From the NCBI RefSeq assembly GCF_019977755.1, contig NZ_AP025144.1:2728001-2792000 (forward strand): 64,000 nt of DNA. Reading direction: 5' to 3'. The DNA is from Vibrio penaeicida. GTDB lineage: Bacteria; Pseudomonadota; Gammaproteobacteria; Enterobacterales; Vibrionaceae. Below the pieces are notes generated by a model. That model saw only the letters and a program-made list of their open reading frames with translations. It was not told where the DNA came from and made no database searches. Of this stretch, positions 43,460-51,478 are shown one piece after another (within the stretch, counting starts at the first letter, position 1; every line of letters starts with the position of its first letter). The position numbers and the translations under genes were made by a program.

Positions 43460-44407
43460 CTACCAGCCGAGATCTTTCGCCCAGCTGGTATCACCGCTGT
43501 GAAAGTCGGGATAAGGTTTTGAGTGGTAACGCTCTTTAGGGGCAACCCATGCTGCTTTGAAAGACTTCCACCCTCGAGATTCCCACTCGGTCAGGCAGTC
43601 CTCCAAAGAGAATCCGTACTGTCTGGCTTGAACGAATTCCTTGGCAAGCTGGTTAGCGACACGTTGGCTAATGGGACCGCCTTTGTTGGATTTTCGGATC
43701 CGTTTGATTTCAGAAACCTGCTCTGGAGTGATGTTTTCGAATACGGAAAAATCCACAGCAGGTGGAAGGAGCGGTTTTTTGTCTGGAGGAATGGGGTTCT
43801 TTTTTTTATTTATTTTTTTTCTATTTGTATTTTGTAGAGTGTTTTTCTTTTGTGGGGGTCGAAACTGACTCTTCTGTGAGTCAATTTCGACTTTTTCGAA
43901 AGTCAATTCTGACTCTTTTTGTGCGCTGTCCGAGAGAGACTTTTTGAGTCGTTTTTGACTCTGACATGAGTCGATTCTGACTCTTTTTTCTTCCTCAGAC
44001 GTCCCGCTTAAAGGTTGGGTTTCTCTTTGAGCTGACCGAGTTGAGCCATTTCTGATATTCATTACCCACTGCGATGTCGCGGGATTGATGCCAATTTTCT
44101 TACCATCACGCAGTAAGATCCGGCGGTGAATCAATGAGGCTTTCACCTTACCGATATTACTTCTGTCGATTCCTGTCAGCTCGCTCAGTTGGTCATAACA
44201 AATCCAATCTGAAGATTTGTGGTATCCAAAGGTCTTAAACAAGATCGCCTGAACCAATCGGCTTTCCCGACTGCTTAATGAGACTTTGCACAAGGCCAAT
44301 CCAATTTGATTCGCGACCTGATAATAGCCCTCTTTTAGCGATGCTTTGCGTGCGGTTTCCTGTTCACTTTTGGGGAATACAACGATATTTTCAACTTGAG
44401 CATTCAT
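43460..44407 (-). CDS. Phage replication protein O-like
   Basis: 315 residues. The N-terminal winged helix (GYYQVANQIGLALCKVSLSSRESRLVQAILFKTFGYHKSSDWICYDQLSELTGIDRSNIGKV) is the Phage_rep_O domain. The middle is rich in Glu/Ser/Lys and contains short repeated SQKSQ/SELTFE units, which on the DNA (43850-43990) appear as repeated GAGTC-type motifs. These could be origin iterons, as the lambda origin lies within O. Confidence 0.78.
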   Translation of the reverse strand: MNAQVENIVVFPKSEQETARKASLKEGYYQVANQIGLALCKVSLSSRESRLVQAILFKTFGYHKSSDWICYDQLSELTGIDRSNIGKVKASLIHRRILLRDGKKIGINPATSQWVMNIRNGSTRSAQRETQPLSGTSEEEKRVRIDSCQSQKRLKKSLSDSAQKESELTFEKVEIDSQKSQFRPPQKKNTLQNTNRKKINKKKNPIPPDKKPLLPPAVDFSVFENITPEQVSEIKRIRKSNKGGPISQRVANQLAKEFVQARQYGFSLEDCLTEWESRGWKSFKAAWVAPKERYHSKPYPDFHSGDTSWAKDLGW

Positions 44408-45006
44408 AGTCTCCTCCTTCCATGGTTATCGTGTAAGTTGGACAATTCAGGGTAATGGTGTTCAAGAATGTCGATGGCAGCCAAACTAGTCGCAACGGAC
44501 TCTTTCAGTTCTCGATGGGCTTTGTAAATGGAGGGGGATGACTCAGGGTTGTCTCGCAGTTCAATGACGGAAAGCTGAGCCTCCATATTTTCTTTCGTAA
44601 GTGACGCCGCTATCCGGTCACAATTGAGATGTTCTTTTTGCTGAGATGTCGTCCCTATGTATAAATCGGGTATCGCATAAGCATCATTGAGATATTGGAT
44701 ACGGATATCACATGGCAGTGCTGCCACTATGGCTTGTTCAATATCCCAGATACGATCTTTGAAATCATGGATACCGTCATAGTGTCCAAGCCACCGAAAA
44801 AGCTTCTGAGCATTTACCCTCATATCATTGTAAATGTCATCGCTATGGTTGAACGTAATGCCCTGCTCTTCCAAGATGGAAGTTAGCCCTATTCGTTCAA
44901 CGGCCTCTATGATTTCAGCGGTAATGGTCGCGCGGCTAGTTTTAGGTAACGCTAGCCAATTGTTGATTGCCGAGTTCAACAATCTAAGGCGTGATTGCTG
45001 TTTCAT
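44404..45006 (-). CDS. Early phage protein of unknown function at the cII position
   Basis: 200 residues, mostly helical (LRLLNSAINNWLALPKTSRATITAEIIEAVERIG...). No recognised domain. The stop overlaps the O-like start by four bases. The location directly downstream of cro is where regulators such as CII lie, but no clear DNA-binding motif was seen. Confidence 0.6.
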   Translation of the reverse strand: MKQQSRLRLLNSAINNWLALPKTSRATITAEIIEAVERIGLTSILEEQGITFNHSDDIYNDMRVNAQKLFRWLGHYDGIHDFKDRIWDIEQAIVAALPCDIRIQYLNDAYAIPDLYIGTTSQQKEHLNCDRIAASLTKENMEAQLSVIELRDNPESSPSIYKAHRELKESVATSLAAIDILEHHYPELSNLHDNHGRRRL

Positions 45007-45026
45007 GGCGTCTTCTCCGAAAGCCG

Positions 45027-45212
45027 CTAAGCTGTCTTCACATATAAAGTAGCGTCGTACCTCAAAGCACCATTAGTGATTTTCTCTAACTTAAGTGCTT
45101 GTTTCTCAGGAATGACATTCTTCCATTGAGATACTGAAGGTAGAGTAATATCGAGTGCCTTAGCTAAATTGGTTGCGCTGCCAAAATACTTAATTGTGTC
45201 TTGTTTCTTCAT
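45027..45212 (-). CDS. Cro-like repressor
   Basis: 61 residues from the ATG at 45212 (GGGAGG upstream). KKQDTIKYFGSATNLAKALDITLPSVSQWKNVIPEKQA is a Cro-type helix-turn-helix (P22/434-like: SATNLAKAL and SVSQW). It is divergent from the CI gene, with operators between them, and starts the early leftward operon. Confidence 0.82.
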   Translation of the reverse strand: MKKQDTIKYFGSATNLAKALDITLPSVSQWKNVIPEKQALKLEKITNGALRYDATLYVKTA

Positions 45213-45247
45213 GGGTTCCTCCCGTGAGAGACCTATACCATTCGAAA

Positions 45248-45311
45248 AGTTTAGCATATTAAACCAATCAGTCTATAAAAACAAACCGAAAAGGGTTTAG
45301 AATTCTTAACT
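45248..45311. promoter_or_regulatory. Cro/CI operator region with two 18-bp operators and the early promoter
   Basis: Operators AGTTTAGCATATTAAACC (45248-45265) and GGTTTAGAATTCTTAACT (45294-45311) share the form AGTTTAGA-NN-TCTAAACT with those at 46.0 kb. The minus-strand promoter for cro is TTGTTT-N17-TAATAT, with its -10 inside the first operator. The second touches the CI start codon, suggesting autoregulation. Confidence 0.6.
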
Positions 45312-45941
45312 ATGGACACATCAGATCGTATAAAACAAAGAATGAATGCTTCTGGTCTACGTGCAGTCGACGTAGCTAAATTAACAGGGGCATCAAAGGG
45401 CACTGTGAGTCAGTGGCTTAATGGGATTGCTAAACCCAGTGGTGGTTACATTCTTGCATTGTCAAAAGCACTTGATTGTCAGGCTGATTGGTTACTTTCA
45501 GGAAAGGGAGCCCCCAATAACTTTGCTATATCAAATGTTAGGAGCGAATCTGACTTGGCAGGAAGTTACCCACTGCTGAGTTGGACTCAAGCCAGACAGG
45601 TTGGAGGAGACTTCGACTTCAACTTAGAAGACAATACCAGATATAGATGCCCTGTTTCCTGTAGTGACAGTACGTTTGTACTCAAAGTTCAGGGGGTTAG
45701 CATGCAGCCTATCTTTAATGATGGAGACTTAATTTTTATTGACCCTGAAGCAGACAAAACTAATGGAAAGTATGTCATTGCAATCATAGAAGGCGAAGAA
45801 GAAGTAACCTTTCGGCAGCTTATCATTGAGGGCAAACGCTTATTCCTAAAGCCTAATAATCCCAATTGGCCTGAGCAATTGGTTCCTATAGAAGAGAGTT
45901 TTATCCTTGGAGTGATAATCTTTGGTGGTCGCACCTTCTAA
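45312..45941 (+). CDS. CI-type prophage repressor (XRE plus S24 peptidase-like domain)
   Basis: 209 residues. N-terminal helix-turn-helix (RAVDVAKLTGASKGTVSQWLNGIAKPSGGYI) and a C-terminal LexA/CI-like domain with the serine in QGVSMQPIFNDGD (S130). The position of the catalytic lysine (VTxKR in LexA) reads VTFRQL (R168), so self-cleavage may be weak or absent. An Ala-Gly pair is present at 83-84. It would repress the early promoters through the four operators. Confidence 0.85.
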   Translation: MDTSDRIKQRMNASGLRAVDVAKLTGASKGTVSQWLNGIAKPSGGYILALSKALDCQADWLLSGKGAPNNFAISNVRSESDLAGSYPLLSWTQARQVGGDFDFNLEDNTRYRCPVSCSDSTFVLKVQGVSMQPIFNDGDLIFIDPEADKTNGKYVIAIIEGEEEVTFRQLIIEGKRLFLKPNNPNWPEQLVPIEESFILGVIIFGGRTF

Positions 45942-46015
45942 ACCATTCCAAATAATTTCCCATAAGCCCGCTATCTGCGGGTTTTCTTTTGTCACAGTTT
46001 AGAGAATTTAACACT

Positions 46016-46067
46016 AGTTTAATTTTTTAAACTTTCTATTGACAGCTTTAGTTTAGAACTCTAAACT
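46016..46067 (+). promoter_or_regulatory. Rightward early promoter with two CI-type operators
   Basis: TTGACA (46039-46044), 17-bp spacer, TAAACT (46062-46067). Operator AGTTTAGAACTCTAAACT (46050-46067), a perfect 8-bp inverted repeat, covers spacer and -10. A second, AGTTTAATTTTTTAAACT (46016-46033), lies just upstream. It would drive the recombination and integration genes. Confidence 0.7.
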
Positions 46068-46213
46068 AATTTTGTTAGTTCGCATTTATAGAGAACCTCA
46101 TTTTCGTGGACACTCATATTGTATGCAACATATAAGCAGCTCCTCGAATATCTCTACTTTATAGCAGTAATGGGAACACATTCGCTTTTGGACTTTGTCT
46201 AAGGAGTGTATCC

Positions 46214-46585
46214 ATGACTACCCCATGCATTGTAACTATGGATTTACAGCGTTATCTCGTCGAACAAGAGAGGCTGGATAACGTCTTAGATGCGCTAGAT
46301 TCCATCACTAAAGAAGTGACCAAAGATCTACTTCATTACAATGAAGTTCGCATTGGTTCTCAAAGGTGGACTTTTGATGATGTATTGTCTGTCGCCTTTG
46401 AAACCGAAGAATTCTGTGACATCTGTAAAGCCCTGGCTCAAAGCACAACTGAGCCAGAACGCTTCCTCGCTCAACGTACCAGCTATCAATACATGATCGA
46501 AGCCGCTGCTGAAGCTCTGGCCAGCACGCTCGCGGAACGTATTTTTCATCTACGTAAACACGGAGGTTTTTATGACTACCGCTAA
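46214..46585 (+). CDS. Early phage protein of unknown function in the recombination operon
   Basis: 123 residues, helical and acidic (MTTPCIVTMDLQRYLVEQERLDNVLDALDSITKEVTKD). Preceded by AAGGAG. It overlaps the YqaJ gene by 14 bases. No domain recognised; such small genes next to recombinases may be nuclease modulators. Confidence 0.6.
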   Translation: MTTPCIVTMDLQRYLVEQERLDNVLDALDSITKEVTKDLLHYNEVRIGSQRWTFDDVLSVAFETEEFCDICKALAQSTTEPERFLAQRTSYQYMIEAAAEALASTLAERIFHLRKHGGFYDYR

Positions 46586-47645
46586 CGCTGTATCCCTCGC
46601 GTCTATACACAAAGAATATGTGAAGTCCTTAATTATTCTGGCTCGTCGCAATGGTATGAAACAGACTGACATTGAGAGCTTTCATTTTCAGAGGCGTTTT
46701 GGTGTTGGAGGCTCCGACGTAGCGGCTATTCTCGGTATCTGTCCCTATCGAACGCCTCACGATGTTTGGTTGGAAAAGACCGGGCGAGAAGAGCCAGAAG
46801 ACCTTTCTAATAATGACCGTGTGCACTTTGGCATTGAACTGGAAGAAACAGTGGCTCGTGAATATACGAGGCGCACCGGTTTGAAAGTACAAAAACGCAA
46901 TAGCCCGTACATTCACAAGACTATGCCCTGGCTCCGGGCCAACATCGACCGCCATATAGTCGGAGCTAAGAAAGGGCTTGAATGTAAAACTGCCGACAAG
47001 TGGGCAAGCCGGGACTTGTGGGGAAATGGTAACGCTTATATGGAGAAAAACGGCGTTATCGAATGTGTGGAAGAAAGTGACGAAGTCCCTGAAACTTACA
47101 TGCTGCAAATGCTTCACTACATGATGGTGTGTGACAAAAAAGTCTGGGATTTGGCTGTGTTAATTGGTGGCAACGATTTTCGAATCTACACCATGCTTTA
47201 TGATAATCACTTGGCTGACATCGTGACACAAAAGCTGAAGGTCTTCTGGTTTGAGCATGTCATTGCCGACATACCCCCTTCCCCACTCAATCTTCATGAT
47301 CTCGATACCATGCATGCTAAGGATAACGGTCGAAGTATCGTGGTAACCGATGAAATACTGGATGTCTTCAAACGATTTAAAACCATCAAAGACCAAATCA
47401 AAGCGCTGGAAACAGAGGCATATGGTCCAATGGTTGGAGGCAAACACATTGGCGGACTGGATTTCGCGATTAAGCACTTCATGGGCGATAACGCCGAAGT
47501 GTTACTTGATGAAAATGGTAAAAAGCTCTGCTCCTGGAAATCGCAAAGCAGCAAGCGCGTTGATACGACAGCTTTGAAAGAGGCAGAGCCGGCTATCGCC
47601 AAACAGTTTACTACCGAATCACATAGCCGCGTTTTTAGAGCGTAA
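46572..47645 (+). CDS. YqaJ-type phage exonuclease
   Basis: 357 residues, with a GGAGG site before the ATG. The YqaJ/lambda exonuclease-like domain is seen in RRFGVGGSDVAAILGICPYRTPHDVWLEKTG, HFGIELEETVAREYTRRTG and GLECKTADKW (catalytic D/E/K). It resects double-strand ends, working with the RecT-type annealing protein encoded next, a two-gene recombination system. Confidence 0.85.
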   Translation: MTTANAVSLASIHKEYVKSLIILARRNGMKQTDIESFHFQRRFGVGGSDVAAILGICPYRTPHDVWLEKTGREEPEDLSNNDRVHFGIELEETVAREYTRRTGLKVQKRNSPYIHKTMPWLRANIDRHIVGAKKGLECKTADKWASRDLWGNGNAYMEKNGVIECVEESDEVPETYMLQMLHYMMVCDKKVWDLAVLIGGNDFRIYTMLYDNHLADIVTQKLKVFWFEHVIADIPPSPLNLHDLDTMHAKDNGRSIVVTDEILDVFKRFKTIKDQIKALETEAYGPMVGGKHIGGLDFAIKHFMGDNAEVLLDENGKKLCSWKSQSSKRVDTTALKEAEPAIAKQFTTESHSRVFRA

Positions 47646-47652
47646 GGAGTCC

Positions 47653-48606
47653 ATGATGAGCATACAACTTTCTGACCAGGAAATGTCCATACTGGGTGCA
47701 ATGCCGGGACCGGCTCCATGCGGCTTTGATGTTAGCACCATGATGTTTGACCCTGATTTAATGGGGAGGCTTGAGCGCTTTGCAGAGCTGATGGCTACGG
47801 GTAAATCGACCATTCCAGCCCATCTCAGAGGCAGTCCTGGAGACTGTCTCGCCATAACGATTCAATCTATGCAATGGCGTATGAATCCACACGCCGTAGC
47901 GCAGAAGACGCATGTAGTGAACGGGACGCTTGGCTACGAAGCTCAGCTTGTTAACGCTGTGGTGACTGCCATGGCGCCAACCAAAGACCGAATTAACTAT
48001 GAGTGGTTTGGTGATTGGCACAAGGTCATTGGAAAGTTCGCCACTAGGCAAAACGGAAGTGGGAAATCCTATCAGGCACCTAACTGGAAACCGGAAGATG
48101 AGCAGGGTCTGGGTGTTCGCGCTTGGGCAACCCTGAAAGGAGAAGATGAGCCGCGAGTGCTCGAGCTACTTTTAACCCAGGCACAAGTCAGAAACTCAAC
48201 GCTCTGGGCGTCCGACCCCAAACAACAACTGGCTTATTTAGCAGTAAAACGGTGGGCAAGATTACACACTCCGGATGTCATTATGGGTGTGTATACCCCC
48301 GACGAGCTTGAGCCTGTTGAAGAAAAAAGTATCAATCCTACTCCAGCGAAAAACAGTTCTCGAACTGAACGACTTCGAAGCAAACTGACGGCAGATGCAC
48401 CTATGGTTTCAGACGAAGAGGAAACTGTTACGTTAGATGGTATTTTGCTCAAGATTGAGCACGCCCAAAGCGAGAGAGAACTGAACGAAGTGGTGGCTGA
48501 TGCAAAACATCTAAAAAATACCGAGCAAACTAAGGCAAGAAAAGCCTATAAAGAGCAGTTGATTAAACTCAGGGCGCTCGAATCTTCAGAGCAAGATTTG
48601 AATTGA
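47653..48606 (+). CDS. RecT-family single-strand annealing protein
   Basis: 317 residues, AAGGAG before the start. AELMATGKSTIPAHLRGSPGDCLAITIQSMQWRMNPHAVAQKTHVVNGTLGYEAQLVNAVV is characteristic of the RecT family. The acidic, charged C-terminal third is variable. It is seven bases after the YqaJ nuclease gene and cotranscribed. Confidence 0.88.
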   Translation: MMSIQLSDQEMSILGAMPGPAPCGFDVSTMMFDPDLMGRLERFAELMATGKSTIPAHLRGSPGDCLAITIQSMQWRMNPHAVAQKTHVVNGTLGYEAQLVNAVVTAMAPTKDRINYEWFGDWHKVIGKFATRQNGSGKSYQAPNWKPEDEQGLGVRAWATLKGEDEPRVLELLLTQAQVRNSTLWASDPKQQLAYLAVKRWARLHTPDVIMGVYTPDELEPVEEKSINPTPAKNSSRTERLRSKLTADAPMVSDEEETVTLDGILLKIEHAQSERELNEVVADAKHLKNTEQTKARKAYKEQLIKLRALESSEQDLN

Positions 48607-48701
48607 GGAGTGACACCTAACCGCTTTGGCTGCTCTTGCTGAGCGTATGCAACCTAACGTGGCGTTTTTGAATGACTACAGGATGGTAAGAGGATAGCAA
48701 T

Positions 48702-48899
48702 ATGAGAAAGCTGAAACCTAAAGATTATATTGAAGAGTTCTACCCTGGATCGGGTATGTGTCCGAAAACGGTGACAAACTGGATAAAAAAAGGAAAGCTT
48801 AGAGGAGAGCAAACGCCCACGGGACGCTGGCTAGTACTTGTTGAAGCCGATAACTACTCAGTCACGCAGGAGCTACTGAACTTTCTGGAGACGGAATAG
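48702..48899 (+). CDS. Excisionase-like protein
   Basis: 65 residues. KPKDYIEEFYPGSGMCPKTVTNWIKKGKLRGEQTPTGRWLVL is a MerR/Xis-type winged helix that bends attachment-site DNA. The stop overlaps the integrase GTG start, so the two are coupled. Confidence 0.75.
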   Translation: MRKLKPKDYIEEFYPGSGMCPKTVTNWIKKGKLRGEQTPTGRWLVLVEADNYSVTQELLNFLETE

Positions 48900-50113
48900 T
48901 GGCGGCAAAACGAAGACACTCAAACAGAAAAGATTTCCCAGATTTTCTCTATGTAGAGAAACGCGCTGGAAAAGTTCGCTATCGATTCACTTGCGTTGAT
49001 GGAACAAAGAAAATGTTTCCTGTTGGGACAACAGAATATCAGGCGATACAGGCTGCTATCGCCTATAACGCCAAACATCGAGCCATGGAGTCATTCAGTT
49101 TAGAGAGTCAAAAATTCATTAAACCCACAGACAAGTTCAATAAACCTCTATCGGAATGGATTGCGGTTGTGAAAAATCGGGTTTCAGACGAAGAAAACAT
49201 GAGCCCCGACACCTACTCAGTTTTTCTGAATGATTGCGATCGCCTTATTGAGCGGCTTGGTCATAAGCTATCGAAACAGATAAAACTGATGGATCTCAAT
49301 GATTGGCTGAATCACTACTTTGGTAGCAAGTCAAAAAACGTCTACAACCGAAAAGTGTCTTTTTTGAAAAAAGTTTTTGCCTACCTCGCGGATGAATCGG
49401 CAGTAAACACCAATGTTGCTGAGCAAAAGAAACCCCGCCGGTTAAACCCAGAAGATAAGGCAAAAGACAGGCTTGATTTGACCATAGACGACTTTAAGGC
49501 AATCCATCAAAAAGCCCCGCTGTTTCTCAGGACAGCAATGGAAATTGCGCTTCAATCCACTCATGCCGTGAAAGAACTGCACCGGATCAAGTACAGCATA
49601 AAAAAGCCGGCACCAGGCAAATGCGGGATATTGTGGTTTGAAGTTCCCACACATCAAAATGGCGTCACGGTATACGGCACTCTGTATATCCACCGACAAA
49701 AAGTCAAAAACAGCAAAGCGAGTTATGTGGCTATTCCGGTCACTCAAGCCATAAAGGATACCGTTGAACGCTCTCGAAAAGATAAACTCATCTGCCCTTA
49801 TGTCGTCCACCGCAGAAATAAACTGACCAATGGCATCGCTAAAGAATGCGATCACCAATTCCAGTGCACCAGTAAAATCATCAGCAGAACATTTTCAAAA
49901 GTGCGTGACGAGCTCAATTTATACTCCGACCTCCCCAAATCCCTCAGACCAACCTTTCACGAAATCCGCAGACTAGCCGCTCAAAAGCTACAAGAAATGG
50001 GAGAAAACCCACAACAAAGAATGGCACATTCCCGACCTGAAACCACAAAAATTTACACCGATTCAAACAACATTGAGTGGCACGAAATCCCGGCAAAAGA
50101 GGTCGAAATTTAG
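48899..50113 (+). CDS. int: Tyrosine integrase
   Basis: 404 residues from a GTG. An N-terminal lambda-Int-like arm-binding domain (RRHSNRKDFPDFLYVEKR), a core-binding domain (about 85-175), and a catalytic domain with HEIRR (H354, R357), H377 and the tyrosine nucleophile in TKIYTD (Y386). The usual box I arginine (TGxR in lambda Int) aligns with A223 in STHAVKEL, a notable difference. The stop codon touches an arm-type site, and attR is 154 bp downstream. Confidence 0.9.
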   Translation: MAAKRRHSNRKDFPDFLYVEKRAGKVRYRFTCVDGTKKMFPVGTTEYQAIQAAIAYNAKHRAMESFSLESQKFIKPTDKFNKPLSEWIAVVKNRVSDEENMSPDTYSVFLNDCDRLIERLGHKLSKQIKLMDLNDWLNHYFGSKSKNVYNRKVSFLKKVFAYLADESAVNTNVAEQKKPRRLNPEDKAKDRLDLTIDDFKAIHQKAPLFLRTAMEIALQSTHAVKELHRIKYSIKKPAPGKCGILWFEVPTHQNGVTVYGTLYIHRQKVKNSKASYVAIPVTQAIKDTVERSRKDKLICPYVVHRRNKLTNGIAKECDHQFQCTSKIISRTFSKVRDELNLYSDLPKSLRPTFHEIRRLAAQKLQEMGENPQQRMAHSRPETTKIYTDSNNIEWHEIPAKEVEI

Positions 50114-50128
50114 GTGGTAATATACAGT
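50113..50128 (+). repeat. Arm-type repeat at the right prophage end
   Basis: GGTGGTAATATACAGT is identical to 9964-9979 at the left end and overlaps the last base of int. Likely an integrase arm site; inference from position. Confidence 0.55.
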
Positions 50129-50266
50129 GGTTTTCAATTTACTAACTCTTTGTTTTTCCTCAATTATGATTTTTTCCATTTCCGCCTAATTTTCATGCAA
50201 AAAAAGCAAAAAAACATATGATAACCATCTGTAAAAGAAAGGAAAAACACCAAAAAAGCGCATGAA

Positions 50267-50312
50267 CATGGGGTGTCAGGGGTCGCTGGTTCAAATCCAG
50301 TCAGTCCGACCA
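50267..50312 (+). other. attR with displaced 3' end of the host tRNA-Pro gene
   Basis: The 19-bp core (50267-50285) is followed by GCTGG-TTCAAAT-CCAGT-CAGTCCG-ACCA, a complete tRNA 3' half. It differs from the active gene only at two T-stem base pairs. It lacks the 5' half and promoter, so it is not a functional tRNA. Confidence 0.88.
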
Positions 50313-50315
50313 TGT

Positions 50316-50347
50316 TAAAAAAACCGCTGTTTTTACAGCGGTTTTTT
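50316..50347. terminator. Original tRNA-Pro terminator, now at attR
   Basis: AACCGCTGT/ACAGCGGTT stem with A run before and T run after, so it can stop transcription in both directions. It would also serve the end of acoC. Confidence 0.75.
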
Positions 50348-50356
50348 GCGTTTAGG

Positions 50357-51478
50357 CTAAGGCAATCGAGCGAGTACCTCGTTAACCTTATCGACTGCCT
50401 CCATTTGAGGCATATGTCCTACGTCTGGTAGAAGTTCGATTCTGGTATGAGTACTTAAGCTCGAATCCTCTACCTCGGGGGTGATTGGCACCACCTTATC
50501 TTCCTGACCCCATATTAGGGCAATCGGTACCTCCAACGCTGACAGCGGTTTCACCAAATTGATGGTCTGTTTTCCGTTGTTTGATAACGCATTGCGAAGC
50601 AGATGAAGCGAGGCATCTACGCCATCCAGACGCTTATATTTGAGCAAATCGTCCACCATGGCTCGATTTACTAAACTTTGGTCGGCGAACAAATGCAAAA
50701 CTGCTTCTTTCATGGCTTTGCGTGAATCTGCCTCAGAAAACCCAACTAAGTAGTCTTCATTGATATCAGACGTTAACCCTGCCGAAGCCAACAAAGTCAG
50801 CGAAGCTACTGAGCTGGCATTTTCAACCGCAAACTTCGCTGCCAGTAATCCGCCCATAGAATGCCCGACAAGATGGCAACACTCAATGTTTTGCGTGCTG
50901 ACAAACTCCGAAATAGTCTGGCTCAGACATTCAATCGGGTCGCCATTGAGTGCTTTTGTCGACTGCCCGTGACCAGGCAAATCCAACGCATACACCGGAT
51001 TGCTAGATGCTTCAAGGTTGAACAACCAATTGTCGAGATCGCCGCCAAATCCATGAATGAACAGTAAAGGCGTACCTTCGCCGTCGCGATGCACATAGCG
51101 AACAGTACCCGTACTCAGCTCAATGAATTGAGAACGAAGCGACTCTTCAGCTTCTTCCTCTGCATCGTCTGCGGCGGATTCAAACTGCTCAATGTAAGCG
51201 TCGATCTCCTCATCCGATACTGAATCGTCTGCTAGAACGCCCAGCAAGGCTTTCACATCATAGAGCTCACCTTCTTCTGCCACTTTTCGCCTCAGCACTC
51301 CTGCATCCGGCGCTTCCACCATACTGGCGATTTTGTCGGTCTCAACGTCCATGATTACTTGACCAACTTCAATGGAATCCCCCTCTTCCACCAGCCATTC
51401 ATTCAGGGTTCCCTCCGTCATGGAAAGCCCCCATTTCGGCATAACAATCGGGATGATCGCTGTGTTCTCTGAACTCAT
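50357..51478 (-). CDS. acoC: Acoin dehydrogenase E2 component AcoC (lipoyl plus alpha/beta hydrolase)
   Basis: 373 residues. N-terminal lipoyl domain (MPKWGLSMTEGTLNEWLVEEGD, lipoyl lysine in VETDKIAS), an acidic linker, and an alpha/beta-hydrolase domain with the nucleophile in GHSMGG, ending DVGHMPQME. The AcoC family has this hydrolase domain instead of the classic acyltransferase core. It transfers acetyl groups to CoA in acoin cleavage. The start overlaps the acoB stop. No E3 gene follows, so a general dihydrolipoamide dehydrogenase is probably used. Confidence 0.88.
   Translation of the reverse strand: MSSENTAIIPIVMPKWGLSMTEGTLNEWLVEEGDSIEVGQVIMDVETDKIASMVEAPDAGVLRRKVAEEGELYDVKALLGVLADDSVSDEEIDAYIEQFESAADDAEEEAEESLRSQFIELSTGTVRYVHRDGEGTPLLFIHGFGGDLDNWLFNLEASSNPVYALDLPGHGQSTKALNGDPIECLSQTISEFVSTQNIECCHLVGHSMGGLLAAKFAVENASSVASLTLLASAGLTSDINEDYLVGFSEADSRKAMKEAVLHLFADQSLVNRAMVDDLLKYKRLDGVDASLHLLRNALSNNGKQTINLVKPLSALEVPIALIWGQEDKVVPITPEVEDSSLSTHTRIELLPDVGHMPQMEAVDKVNEVLARLP

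Larger units (their letters stand above)
9838..50285. mobile_element. Temperate podovirus-like prophage integrated in tRNA-Pro(GGG), ~40.4 kb
   Basis: Bounded by a 19-bp identical core (CATGGGGTGTCAGGGGTCG) at 9838-9856 and 50267-50285, with int adjacent to the right end. It contains lambda-like early regulation, recombination and replication genes, an accessory cassette array, Q, and lysis, packaging and head genes. The short-tail set (adaptor, nozzle and ejection proteins, fibres, no tape measure or sheath) indicates a podovirus. All expected structural genes look intact, so it may be inducible. Confidence 0.92.

Noticed and set aside
50267..50312. Possible second tRNA-Pro gene at the right prophage end
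   Set aside because: Only the 3' half is present, with no D arm, acceptor 5' strand or promoter; it is the displaced host fragment at attR.
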